From Deltaproteobacteria bacterium UBA2385 (GTDB taxonomy: Bacteria > Myxococcota_A > UBA796 > UBA2385): a stretch of 47,346 nt of DNA. The notes under the pieces were generated by a model. The model saw only the letters and a list, made by a program, of their open reading frames with translations, made no database searches and was not told the origin of the DNA. Shown here one piece after another: positions 7,239 to 14,660 of this stretch (position 1 is its first letter; the number at the start of each line of letters is the position of its first letter). The position numbers and the translations under genes were made by a program. The DNA is taken from NCBI GenBank assembly GCA_002343455.1, contig DDSR01000416.1:1-47346 (forward strand), written 5' to 3'.

Positions 7239-8873
7239 ATGAAGATCCTCGTCGGCCAGGTCAGCCCGGTCATCGGGGATGTCGAGGGCAACGAGGCCCG
7301 CTGCCTCGAGGCGATCGCGGCGGCGCGGCGGGGCGGCTGCGGGCTGGTGGTCCTGCCCGAGCTGGTGCTCTGCGGGTACCCGCCGCGGGACCTGCTGGAG
7401 CGGCGCGACCTGGTCGACGCCTGCATGGAGGCGGCCGGGCGGCTGGCGGCGCAGAGCCAGGGGCTGATCCTGGTCTTCGGCACCCCCTGGCGGGACGAGA
7501 TCGGCCTGCGCAACAGCGCGGTCGTGGCCCAGGACGGGGTCCTGGTGCGGGTGGTCCACAAGAGCCTGCTGCCGACCTACGACGTCTTCGACGAGCACCG
7601 GCACTTCATGCCCGAGCGGGACCCGCAGCCGGTGCAGCTCCCCGGGCTGCGGCTGGGCGTGACCGTCTGCGAGGACCTCTGGAACGAGCCCGAGCTCTTC
7701 CCCAACCGGCAGTACGAGCTCGACCCGATCGGGGCGATGGTCGGCTGCGATCTGCTGCTGAACCTCTCGGCCAGCCCCTTTCATGTGGGCAAGGGCCGGA
7801 CCCGGCTGGCCCTGGTGCGCAAGCAGGCTGCCGACGCCGGGGCGGCGCTGGTCTACTGCAACGCGGTCGGCGGCAACGACGAGCTGCTCTTCGACGGGCA
7901 GAGCCTGGTCGTCCAGGCCGACGGGCGGCTGCTCTGCCAGGGGCCGCAGTTCCAGGCGGCGCTGCTGGAGGTCGAGCTGGGGGGGCCGACCGTGCCCTTC
8001 CACGCGCCCGGCTTCGAGGAGGAGGTCCATGGCGCCCTGGTGATGGGAGTGCGCGACTACGCCCGGCGCTGCGGCTTCCGCCAGGCGCTGGTCGGGCTCT
8101 CCGGCGGGATCGACTCGGCCCTGGTGGCCTGCCTCGCCGTCGACGCCCTGGGGGCCGAGAACGTGCTGGGCATCGGCATGCCCGGCCCCTACAGCAGCGA
8201 GGGCTCGGTGGTCGACGCCCGCCGCCTCGCCGACAACCTGGGGATGCGCTTCGAGCTGCTGCCGATCGACGGGGTCTTCCAGGCCCACCGGCAGGCGCTG
8301 GCCCCCCTCTTCGCCGGCCTCGCCCCCGACGTGACCGAGGAGAACCTCCAGGCCCGCGCCCGCGGCACGACCCTGATGGCCATCTCCAACAAGCTCGGCC
8401 ACCTGCTGCTGACCACCGGCAACAAGAGCGAGGTGGCCGTCGGCTACTGCACCCTCTACGGCGATATGTGCGGCGGGCTGGCGGTGATCAGCGATCTCTT
8501 CAAGACCGACGTCTACCGCCTCAGCCGCTGGCTCAACCGCCAGGGCGAGCGCATCCCGCCCTCGACCCTGGACAAGCCTCCCTCGGCCGAGCTGGCGCCG
8601 GGCCAGAAGGACCAGGACAGCCTGCCCCCCTACGAGCTGCTCGACGAGCTGCTGCGGCTGTACGTGGAGGAGCTGGTCGACCCCGACGAGCTCGTCGCCC
8701 GCGGCTTCGACGAGGCCCTGGTCCGGCGGGTGGTGCGCATGGTGGTGGTCAGCGAGTACAAGCGCTGGCAGATGGCGCCGGGGCTGCGCATCAGCGCCAA
8801 GGCCTTCGGCAGCGGGCGGCGGATCCCGCTGGCGCAGCGCTGGCACCTCACCCGAAGCCTGGCAGGACGATAG
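7239..8873 (+). CDS. nadE: Glutamine-dependent NAD+ synthetase
   Basis: This enzyme makes NAD+ from nicotinic acid adenine dinucleotide, ATP and glutamine, the last step of NAD synthesis, in the cytoplasm. The 544 residues carry two domains. The N-terminal nitrilase-type glutaminase has the Glu-Lys-Cys triad E41 (VLPEL), K108 (VHKSLLP) and C144 (VTVCEDLW). The C-terminal synthetase has the ATP-pyrophosphatase loop SGGIDS at residues 288-293 and the conserved TTGNKSE and GDMCGGLAVISDLFKT segments. Length and motifs are normal for the bacterial two-domain form. A prenyl-synthase-like gene follows after 8 bases, probably in the same operon. Confidence 0.96.
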   Translation: MKILVGQVSPVIGDVEGNEARCLEAIAAARRGGCGLVVLPELVLCGYPPRDLLERRDLVDACMEAAGRLAAQSQGLILVFGTPWRDEIGLRNSAVVAQDGVLVRVVHKSLLPTYDVFDEHRHFMPERDPQPVQLPGLRLGVTVCEDLWNEPELFPNRQYELDPIGAMVGCDLLLNLSASPFHVGKGRTRLALVRKQAADAGAALVYCNAVGGNDELLFDGQSLVVQADGRLLCQGPQFQAALLEVELGGPTVPFHAPGFEEEVHGALVMGVRDYARRCGFRQALVGLSGGIDSALVACLAVDALGAENVLGIGMPGPYSSEGSVVDARRLADNLGMRFELLPIDGVFQAHRQALAPLFAGLAPDVTEENLQARARGTTLMAISNKLGHLLLTTGNKSEVAVGYCTLYGDMCGGLAVISDLFKTDVYRLSRWLNRQGERIPPSTLDKPPSAELAPGQKDQDSLPPYELLDELLRLYVEELVDPDELVARGFDEALVRRVVRMVVVSEYKRWQMAPGLRISAKAFGSGRRIPLAQRWHLTRSLAGR

Positions 8874-8881
8874 GGGCGAGG

Positions 8882-9913
8882 ATGCCAGCCGCGCGTTTCA
8901 TCCGTCGCCGCCTCGAACGCCGGGGCTTCGATCCCGAGCACCTCGGCGAGGAGATGCTGGAGACGATGGTGCGGCTGGACCACGCATTGCGGGACCTCGC
9001 AGGCGGGGACGGCGTACCCCAGGGCTTCGACCCCAACCTCTTCCTGGCCCCGGGCCTGCCGCGGGTCCGGCCCCTGCTGGTCCTGCTCTCGGCCAAGGCG
9101 GCCGAGGCCTCCGAAGGCGCCTGCCTGGCCTCCGATCCCCACGCCGCCGCCGGCGCCGAGCAGGTGGCCGTCGCCGCCGAGCTGCTGCACATCACCATCA
9201 CGCTGCATGACGCCGCCCTGGGCCAGCGGGGCGGCCGGCGACGGCGCGCGGCCCGGCGCCTGCTGGGCGGGGCGGTCGGCTGGCTGGGTGGAAGCCACCT
9301 GACCCTGCGCGCCCTGGAGCTCTCCCGGCACGCCCCGGCGCCCGAGATCGTCGGCGATCTGTTGGACACCCTGCGGGAGATCACCGACGGGCAGGCCCTC
9401 GCCCAGGCCCTGCAAGGCGGCGACCCCGGCAGCGCCGACCAGGCGATCAACCTCGCCGACGCGCGCAGCGGGGCCGTCTTCGCCTTCGCCTGCCGGGCCG
9501 GGGCGCGGCTGGTCGGGGCCGACCGCGCCGTGGTGCGCAGCCTGGGCCGATATGGCCGCCACGCCGGCATCGCCTGGCACCTCGCCGACGATCTCTGGGC
9601 CCTGGGCCTGGAGGGCGAGGAGCTCTACCGCGAGGTCGCCGATCGGGCCGCCAGCGGGCGCACCCCCCTCGCGGTCAGCCTCGCCGCCCAGCGCGACCCC
9701 GCCGTCGCCGAAGCCTGGCGCCGCCTCGCCCGCCGCGCCGACCCCGAGCTGGCCGCGCACCTCGCCCGCAGGGTGACCGAGGCCGGCGGGCTGACCGGCG
9801 AGCGCGAGCGCCTCGCCCTGGAGACCTGGACCGCGCGCCGCGCGCTGAACCAGCTCCCGCCCAGCCCCCACCGCGAGGCCCTGGACGCCTTCGTGGCCCG
9901 GCTGGCGGTCTGA
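8882..9913 (+). CDS. Polyprenyl synthetase-like protein with degenerate aspartate motifs
   Basis: This 343-residue all-helical protein follows the trans-isoprenyl diphosphate synthase plan. PRVRPLL at about 60-66 corresponds to GKRxRP. LLHITITLHDAALGQ at 101-115 corresponds to the first Asp-rich region, GDLLDTLREITDGQALA to the middle helices, and GIAWHLADDLWAL at 229-241 to the second. The first motif, normally DDxxD, reads DAALG after D110. The second keeps only D236-D237 (DDLWA). The GD before helix F is GG. Mg2+-diphosphate binding should therefore be badly weakened, so it may be a non-catalytic partner subunit or have another role. ATG 8882 has GGGCGAGG directly upstream and sits 8 bases after nadE. 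Confidence 0.72.
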   Translation: MPAARFIRRRLERRGFDPEHLGEEMLETMVRLDHALRDLAGGDGVPQGFDPNLFLAPGLPRVRPLLVLLSAKAAEASEGACLASDPHAAAGAEQVAVAAELLHITITLHDAALGQRGGRRRRAARRLLGGAVGWLGGSHLTLRALELSRHAPAPEIVGDLLDTLREITDGQALAQALQGGDPGSADQAINLADARSGAVFAFACRAGARLVGADRAVVRSLGRYGRHAGIAWHLADDLWALGLEGEELYREVADRAASGRTPLAVSLAAQRDPAVAEAWRRLARRADPELAAHLARRVTEAGGLTGERERLALETWTARRALNQLPPSPHREALDAFVARLAV

Positions 9914-9916
9914 GGG

Positions 9917-10093
9917 TCAGCGCCGGTCTTGGCTACCGGCAGGATAGAGCCGCAGGTCGAAAATGGTGCGTGGCTCAGGAGGCATCGGGGTCTTGGACAC
10001 CGTGCGCATCGCCTCGTTGAAGGCCTTGTCGACCTGTTCTTCGGTGAAGTAGCTGCCAGAACGCTTCGACGAATCCAGTTTGGACGGCGACAT
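9917..10093 (-). CDS. 58-residue microprotein downstream of the cyclase gene
   Basis: A short frame from ATG 10093 to TGA 9917 with GGAG placed 5 bases upstream. It reads MSPSKLDSSKRSGSYFTEEQ, then a helix VDKAFNEAMRTVSK, then TPMPPEPRTIFDLRLYPAGS. Composition is balanced and unlike a random antisense frame, and the ribosome site is good, so I think it is real. It lies about 106 bases downstream of the cyclase stop on the same strand. A small CGATAG/CTATCG dyad (10144-10160) lies in between. Function unknown; a regulator or accessory peptide for the cyclase is only a guess. Confidence 0.5.
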   Translation of the reverse strand: MSPSKLDSSKRSGSYFTEEQVDKAFNEAMRTVSKTPMPPEPRTIFDLRLYPAGSQDRR

Positions 10094-10199
10094 CTGAGCT
10101 CCAACCGGTCAGAGAAGAGCGAGAGCGATCCTACCCGTGGTCACGATAGCGTGGCTATCGGATGGTTTCGAAAGGACAAGCGGCACGGTTGTCATTTTT

Positions 10200-11453
10200 T
10201 CACCCCTCTCGCAGCAGCAGCAACGAGGCGATGAACTGACCGGACTTCTGGACGACAACGTCGCACAGTTCCAGCATCCTCGCTTCGTCGTGGTCGAAGG
10301 GTAGCCCGAAGTCGGCACAGAGCACCCCGGCGGTTGTTGGTTCCAGCGCCAGTGGGATCGCCAACACGCAACGCGCATGACGGGAAAATCCGTCCACCTG
10401 GCTCGCGGCAACGCCCGCCTGACTCCAACGTTCTCGGTAGGGAGCCCGCTGCGTTTCGGCCTCGCCCCACATGGGCAAGCCGCAGAGCACCTGGGACTTG
10501 CCGGTCCTGAACGCATCGCAGAGTGGGCCACCCGCGGAGGGGTCGCCGAGCGGGTACCGAGTCCGCTTCTGGCCCGCCGGGTTGGAGGGTTCTCCCAGAG
10601 CCCGGGGAAGGCGAACAAGCTCTCTCGAACCAGGCTCATCGCCGCTCCGGGGGACCCAAAGGGTCAGGCGGGCCTGAAGTAGCGAAGACGGGGCAACCTC
10701 GGGAAGCAGCGACTCGATCAGGTTGCTCACTACGCGGAGCGCCCGCTCGGCGTGGTCGTCGGCATGTTGGAGGAGCTTCAGTCGATCGGAGCTGTCCTGG
10801 CTCAAGGCGGCGGCCGGAGTCGAGGTCAAGAAGCGAAAGCGAGCCGGGCGCCCGTGCTTGACGGTGGCCTCGTGCGGGTCGGAGCCCCGGGGAGGGTGGA
10901 GCTGCTCGTCGTGGTCCGTGTGGCCGACTTTGTCGAGGATCTCTTGCGCCAGCTCTTCGGAGACGATGACCTGGGAGGGCGACGCCAGGCCCGCCAGGCG
11001 AGCAGCCCAGTTCAGTCCCTTTCCTACCGCGAAGCCGCCGGGGAGCTTGTTGGGCTCGACCAGGAGGTCGCCCAGGTGGAGCGCGGCGCGAATCTCGAAC
11101 CGAAGGCCGCTCTTCGTGCCGCTTCGGCAGTGGTTGACCAGCGCGCGAACGCCGTCGAAGAGGGGGGTGACCAGCTCGTCCAGCCTCCTCCCCGTGCCGA
11201 TGGCCAACAGGAAGCCGTCGCCGGTGCTGTTCAGATGCCAGGAACAGGTCTTCAACCGCGGCTTCTTCAGGAGGTGCTTGTCGAGGCCCTTGAGCAGGTG
11301 GTCGATCGCGTCTTCCTGCCCCCGGGTCGACAGCTCCGAGAACTTCACGATGTCGGTCAGGACGATGGGACAGATCCAGTGGAGCCGCCTGGTCGATCGT
11401 GCGGCCGAGGGTGCGCGTGCGCTCGCCTTCGGCCCCTCGCTGTCGAAATCCAT
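10200..11453 (-). CDS. Class III nucleotide cyclase-like protein with C-terminal GAF domain
   Basis: This 417-residue cytoplasmic protein has an N-terminal class III adenylate/guanylate cyclase homology domain. The first metal aspartate is D34 (VLTDIVKFSELS), the second is D79 (LNSTGDGFLLAI), followed by IRAALHLGDLL and GKGLNWAARLAGLASPSQV. This last motif supplies the transition-state Asn and Arg. Both metal residues are present, so activity is plausible; whether it makes cAMP or cGMP cannot be read. A GAF-like sensor domain fills about residues 210-417 (ending VVQKSGQFIASLLLL). I prefer ATG 11453, which has GGAGG 5 bases upstream, over ATG 11483. It is divergent from the TM2 gene and probably the head of a unit with the microprotein. 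Confidence 0.87.
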   Translation of the reverse strand: MDFDSEGPKASARAPSAARSTRRLHWICPIVLTDIVKFSELSTRGQEDAIDHLLKGLDKHLLKKPRLKTCSWHLNSTGDGFLLAIGTGRRLDELVTPLFDGVRALVNHCRSGTKSGLRFEIRAALHLGDLLVEPNKLPGGFAVGKGLNWAARLAGLASPSQVIVSEELAQEILDKVGHTDHDEQLHPPRGSDPHEATVKHGRPARFRFLTSTPAAALSQDSSDRLKLLQHADDHAERALRVVSNLIESLLPEVAPSSLLQARLTLWVPRSGDEPGSRELVRLPRALGEPSNPAGQKRTRYPLGDPSAGGPLCDAFRTGKSQVLCGLPMWGEAETQRAPYRERWSQAGVAASQVDGFSRHARCVLAIPLALEPTTAGVLCADFGLPFDHDEARMLELCDVVVQKSGQFIASLLLLREG

Positions 11454-11555
11454 CCCAACCTCCGCGCTCTCATGCCGGCCCATGCTACCTCAACAGCCCC
11501 TGCAATGGCCCGACCTCCCCGGCGTAGGCTCCGCACCTCTCCCCTGGAGTGCCCC

Positions 11556-11945
11556 ATGCCCGCGAACACCCACAGCGTCGGCGTCGGCTACCTGCTCTGG
11601 CTCTTCGGCTTCACCGGCGCGCACCGGTTCTACTACGGCAAGCGCAGCACCGGCCTGCTCTGGCTGCTGACCGGCGGGCTCTGCGGCATCGGCTGGCTGG
11701 TCGACCTCTTCCTGATCCCGGCGATGGATCGGGACGCCGACCAGCGCTACGCCAGCGGGCGCTACGACTACACGGTGGCCTGGATCCTCCAGACCTTCGG
11801 CGGCATCCTGGGCCTGCACCGCTTCTACCTGGGGCGGGTCGGCTCGGGCATCCTCTGGCTGCTGACCGGTGGCCTGTTCGGCATCGGCTGGGCGGTGGAC
11901 TTCTGGATGCTCAACGAGATGGTGGACGAGGCCAACCGCCGCTGA
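11556..11945 (+). CDS. Membrane protein with two TM2 domains
   Basis: This 129-residue protein contains two TM2 repeats, each two membrane helices joined by a short turn with the hallmark GxxGxHRFYxG. The first is FGFTGAHRFYYGKR, leading to LLTGGLCGIGWLVDLF. The second is GGILGLHRFYLGRVGSG, leading to LLTGGLFGIGWAVDFW. Most bacterial TM2 proteins carry one copy, so this is an internal duplication. GGAG lies 7 bases before ATG 11556. TM2 proteins sit in the inner membrane and often have accessory or regulatory roles; no specific job can be assigned. The gene converges on the PPC-type lipoprotein gene with an 18-base gap. Confidence 0.88.
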   Translation: MPANTHSVGVGYLLWLFGFTGAHRFYYGKRSTGLLWLLTGGLCGIGWLVDLFLIPAMDRDADQRYASGRYDYTVAWILQTFGGILGLHRFYLGRVGSGILWLLTGGLFGIGWAVDFWMLNEMVDEANRR

Positions 11946-11963
11946 GCGGCCGGACCGCGCGGC

Positions 11964-13379
11964 TCAGCTCGGACAGGAGTAGCCGCCCTCGGCGTAGGTC
12001 CCGACCTCGAAGTCGGCGGCGTAGACGACCATGCGGTACCAGGCGCCCGCGCCGGCGTAGGAGCCGTCGGGATCGACGATCCGGATGGTGTAGTCGCCCG
12101 AGCCCATGACGATGTCCTCGACGCTGGCGTTGGGCAGGGTGGAGGCTGTGCCGGCGCCGCTGGCGACCAGGGCGCCGCTGTTGTCGTAGACCTCGATGTC
12201 GGGCGTGGCGAGGCTGCCCCCGATGGCCGCGCTGAGGCAGACCACCAGCTCGGCGCCCGAGCGCGCCGGGACCCGGTACCAGTCCTCGTCGCCGGCGCTG
12301 TCGATGTGGCCGGTGGCGTTGCCGTAGCCGTAGGTCGAGCCGCCGCTGGTGGTGGTCGTGGTCATCTCCAGGGCCTGCGCGCCGGCCTGGTCGTCGTTGG
12401 GCTCCGCCTCGAAGGGGTAGCTGTCCGCCGGCTCGAAGGCGATCGGGAAGAGGAAGAACCAGTGGTCCGCCCCGCCCCCCAGGTCGGCATCGAAGAGCTC
12501 CACGGTGTAGGTGCCGGCCGGCAGGTAGGGGTACCAGGCGTAGCCGCCCTCGCCGACGCCGCTGCGCTGCACCAGCAGCTCCTCGTCCTCGCTCCACAGC
12601 CGTACGCTGGGTTCGGCGTCGCTGCCGCTGAGGTCGAGCATGCCGTACAGCCAGAAGTTGGAGCTGCTGAGGCCGACGGTGATCTCGACCACGTCGACGT
12701 CGCCCTCGGTCTCCAGCAGCGCCCCCAGCGGGTAGAAGGTGTTGGCCCCCGGGATCTCCAGCTCGATCGAGGGCGAGCCGATGCCATCGGGCTCCTCGGT
12801 GACCTGGTTCCAGGTCAGCAGCTCCAGGGTGTAGGCATAGTCGGGGTCGCCCAGGTCCTCGCCGTTTCCGTTGTAGCCGCCCTGATCCTCGACCTCGACG
12901 ACGTAGTCGCCCGCCTGGGAGAGGTAGGCGTAGATGGTCGCGTCCGAGCTGCTGCTGCTGCCGCCGGTCGGGTAGTTGTCCGACGAGGTCACCACCTTGC
13001 CGGCCGCGGTGCGCAAGGTGATGGCCGTGTCCCCCAGCTCGGGGTCGGTCAGGGTGGTGCGCAGGCGCACCCACTCGCCCCCGTCAGCGGTGAAGACGAA
13101 GTAGTCGACGTCGCCGACGGGGTTGATCACCCCGCTGACGGTGTCCTCCCACAGCAGGCGCTCGGCCTCGTCGACGCTGTTGTTGCGGTCGCCGTCGACG
13201 CAGGCGTCCTCCTCGCAGATCTCCCCGCTGCCGCAGTCGGTGTCCTCGGTGCACTCCGGACCGCTAGTGCCGCCATCGCCGCCGCCCCCATCTCCGCCCC
13301 CGTCGCCGGGATCGATCTCCTTGTCGGAGCAGCCCAGGTTCAGGCTGAGGATCAGCACGAGAGGAATTGTCGCGGGCAT
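11964..13379 (-). CDS. Secreted lipoprotein with PPC-like beta domains
   Basis: A 471-residue lipoprotein with signal MPATIPLVLILSLNLGC (lipobox LGC, cysteine 17), then a Gly/Asp-rich linker. Next comes a small cysteine-rich module (CTEDTDCGSGEICEEDACVD) typical of large-genome myxobacterium-like organisms. The rest comprises repeated beta-sandwich segments of the pre-peptidase C-terminal type. One begins NPVGDVDYFVFTADGGEWVR and includes SQAGDYVVEVEDQG. Another begins HIDSAGDEDWYRVPARSGAE and ends in SGDYTIRIVDPDG. In known PPC proteins such domains aid secretion or binding and are not catalytic. ATG 13379 has GGAG 5 bases upstream. Surface-exposed on the outer membrane is inferred; no enzymatic domain is seen. 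Confidence 0.82.
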   Translation of the reverse strand: MPATIPLVLILSLNLGCSDKEIDPGDGGGDGGGGDGGTSGPECTEDTDCGSGEICEEDACVDGDRNNSVDEAERLLWEDTVSGVINPVGDVDYFVFTADGGEWVRLRTTLTDPELGDTAITLRTAAGKVVTSSDNYPTGGSSSSSDATIYAYLSQAGDYVVEVEDQGGYNGNGEDLGDPDYAYTLELLTWNQVTEEPDGIGSPSIELEIPGANTFYPLGALLETEGDVDVVEITVGLSSSNFWLYGMLDLSGSDAEPSVRLWSEDEELLVQRSGVGEGGYAWYPYLPAGTYTVELFDADLGGGADHWFFLFPIAFEPADSYPFEAEPNDDQAGAQALEMTTTTTSGGSTYGYGNATGHIDSAGDEDWYRVPARSGAELVVCLSAAIGGSLATPDIEVYDNSGALVASGAGTASTLPNASVEDIVMGSGDYTIRIVDPDGSYAGAGAWYRMVVYAADFEVGTYAEGGYSCPS

Positions 13380-13463
13380 GGGTTCTCCGGGGTGAACCGG
13401 CATGGTACCACTTCCTCAGGACTTCACGAGGGGGGCACTTCACAGGAAGGTCACGAATCGCGG

Positions 13464-13492
13464 TTGACACACCCCCCCTTGCGAGGTCAAAT
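13464..13492 (+). promoter_or_regulatory. Putative sigma-70 promoter for the sigma factor gene
   Basis: A perfect -35 hexamer TTGACA (13464-13469) is followed, after a 17-base spacer, by TCAAAT (13487-13492), which matches 4 of 6 positions of TATAAT. It lies about 120 bases upstream of the sigma factor ATG at 13614, leaving a leader of roughly 115 bases. In such G+C-rich DNA a perfect TTGACA at correct spacing is noteworthy. No experimental support exists. Confidence 0.45.
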
Positions 13493-13613
13493 CGAGGGTC
13501 CGCAGAGTGGTGGAAAGGAACCCCCGAGCCCGAAGCTTCGCCGGCCCTCCAAGAACTCCACCGCTCGACCGATTCTCCGGATCATCCGGCACCTCCTACG
13601 GAGCCCCTTCCTC

Positions 13614-14654
13614 ATGTCGCTCAGCCGCCTTCGGTCCTTTTCCAGCTCGTCGGAGGGTCCCTCCGAGCGCTTCACCGCCGAGGAAGAGAAGATGATGGCC
13701 CGGGAGATCCGCCTGTGCGAGCAGGCGGCACGCGAGGCCGTGGCCGGCATCGACGAGGCGGACCGCATCCTGATGCGGCGCCCCGATCGCGCCGAGCGCA
13801 CCCGCGCCGGAGCCGTCGACCGCCTGGAAGAGGCGGTGCGCGAGGTCTCCAAGGCCGCCAAGGAGAACCCCGAGTACAAGGAGTGGGCCCGCAAGGCCAA
13901 CGGCGCCTGGGCCGAGGCCGAGAACCTGCGCTGGCGGCTGGCCATGTCCGGTCGCCGCATCGCCCACGGGGAAGCGCGCAAGCTGGCCGGCCCCTTCATG
14001 GACGAAGAAGACCTCGTGCAGGAGGGCTACATCGGCCTGCTGCGCGCCGCCAAGCGCTTCGACCCCGACCGCGGCATCCGCTTCAGCACCTACGCCCGCT
14101 GGTGGGTGCGGGCCCAGATGACCCGCGCCATCGACCACACCGGCCGCCCGGTGCGCCTGCCCGGCTGCGCGGTCGAGCAGACCCGCAACCTGCGCAAGGC
14201 GATGAAGCGCTTCGAGTCGATGGGGGTCGAGTACAACATCGCCGACCTCGCGCAAGAGGTCGGCATCGACAAGGAGCGCGCCGAGCTGCTGCTCTCGCAG
14301 GGCAGCACGATCAGCTTCGAGCAGCCCGTCGACGACGGCCCTCGGCCTCGCCCGCTGGACCGCTTCCTCTCCGACGAAGAGGCCGCCCAGCCCGACGACG
14401 AGGCCATCAGCGCCCAGGAGCTCGGCCGGATGGACGCCGCCTTCAAGGACCTGCTCAGCGACCGGCAGCGCTTCGTCCTCGCCCGCCGCTACGGCCTCGA
14501 CGACGGCGAGTTCCGCACCCTGTCCGAGGTCGGCAAGGAGATGGGCCTCTCCCGCGAGCGGGTGCGCCAGATCGAGCGCGAGGCCCTGACCCGCCTGCGG
14601 GACCAGTCCGGAATCCGGGCGCTGGCCGCGCTGGCCCGTCGCGCCGCAGAGTAG
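13614..14654 (+). CDS. RNA polymerase sigma-70 family factor
   Basis: A 346-residue sigma factor with regions 2, 3 and 4, and no full region 1.1. Region 2 spans about 105-178: DEEDLVQEGYIGLLRAAKRF then DPDRGIRFSTYARWWVRAQM, the core-binding and -10-melting helices. Region 3 spans about 180-245. Region 4 spans about 278-331: LLSDRQRFVLARRYGL, then the -35-binding helix-turn-helix LSEVGKEMGLSRERVRQIER. The N-terminal 100 residues are an unusual charged helical segment. It is a group 2 or group 3 type factor, an alternative or stress sigma rather than the ~600-residue housekeeping RpoD. GGAG lies 10 bases before the ATG, and a TTGACA promoter is upstream. Confidence 0.93.
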   Translation: MSLSRLRSFSSSSEGPSERFTAEEEKMMAREIRLCEQAAREAVAGIDEADRILMRRPDRAERTRAGAVDRLEEAVREVSKAAKENPEYKEWARKANGAWAEAENLRWRLAMSGRRIAHGEARKLAGPFMDEEDLVQEGYIGLLRAAKRFDPDRGIRFSTYARWWVRAQMTRAIDHTGRPVRLPGCAVEQTRNLRKAMKRFESMGVEYNIADLAQEVGIDKERAELLLSQGSTISFEQPVDDGPRPRPLDRFLSDEEAAQPDDEAISAQELGRMDAAFKDLLSDRQRFVLARRYGLDDGEFRTLSEVGKEMGLSRERVRQIEREALTRLRDQSGIRALAALARRAAE

Positions 14655-14660
14655 TCCCCG

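Noticed and set aside
10144..10160. Rho-independent terminator after the cyclase gene
   Set aside because: The CGATAG/CTATCG stem is only 6 bp and is not followed by a T-run on either strand.
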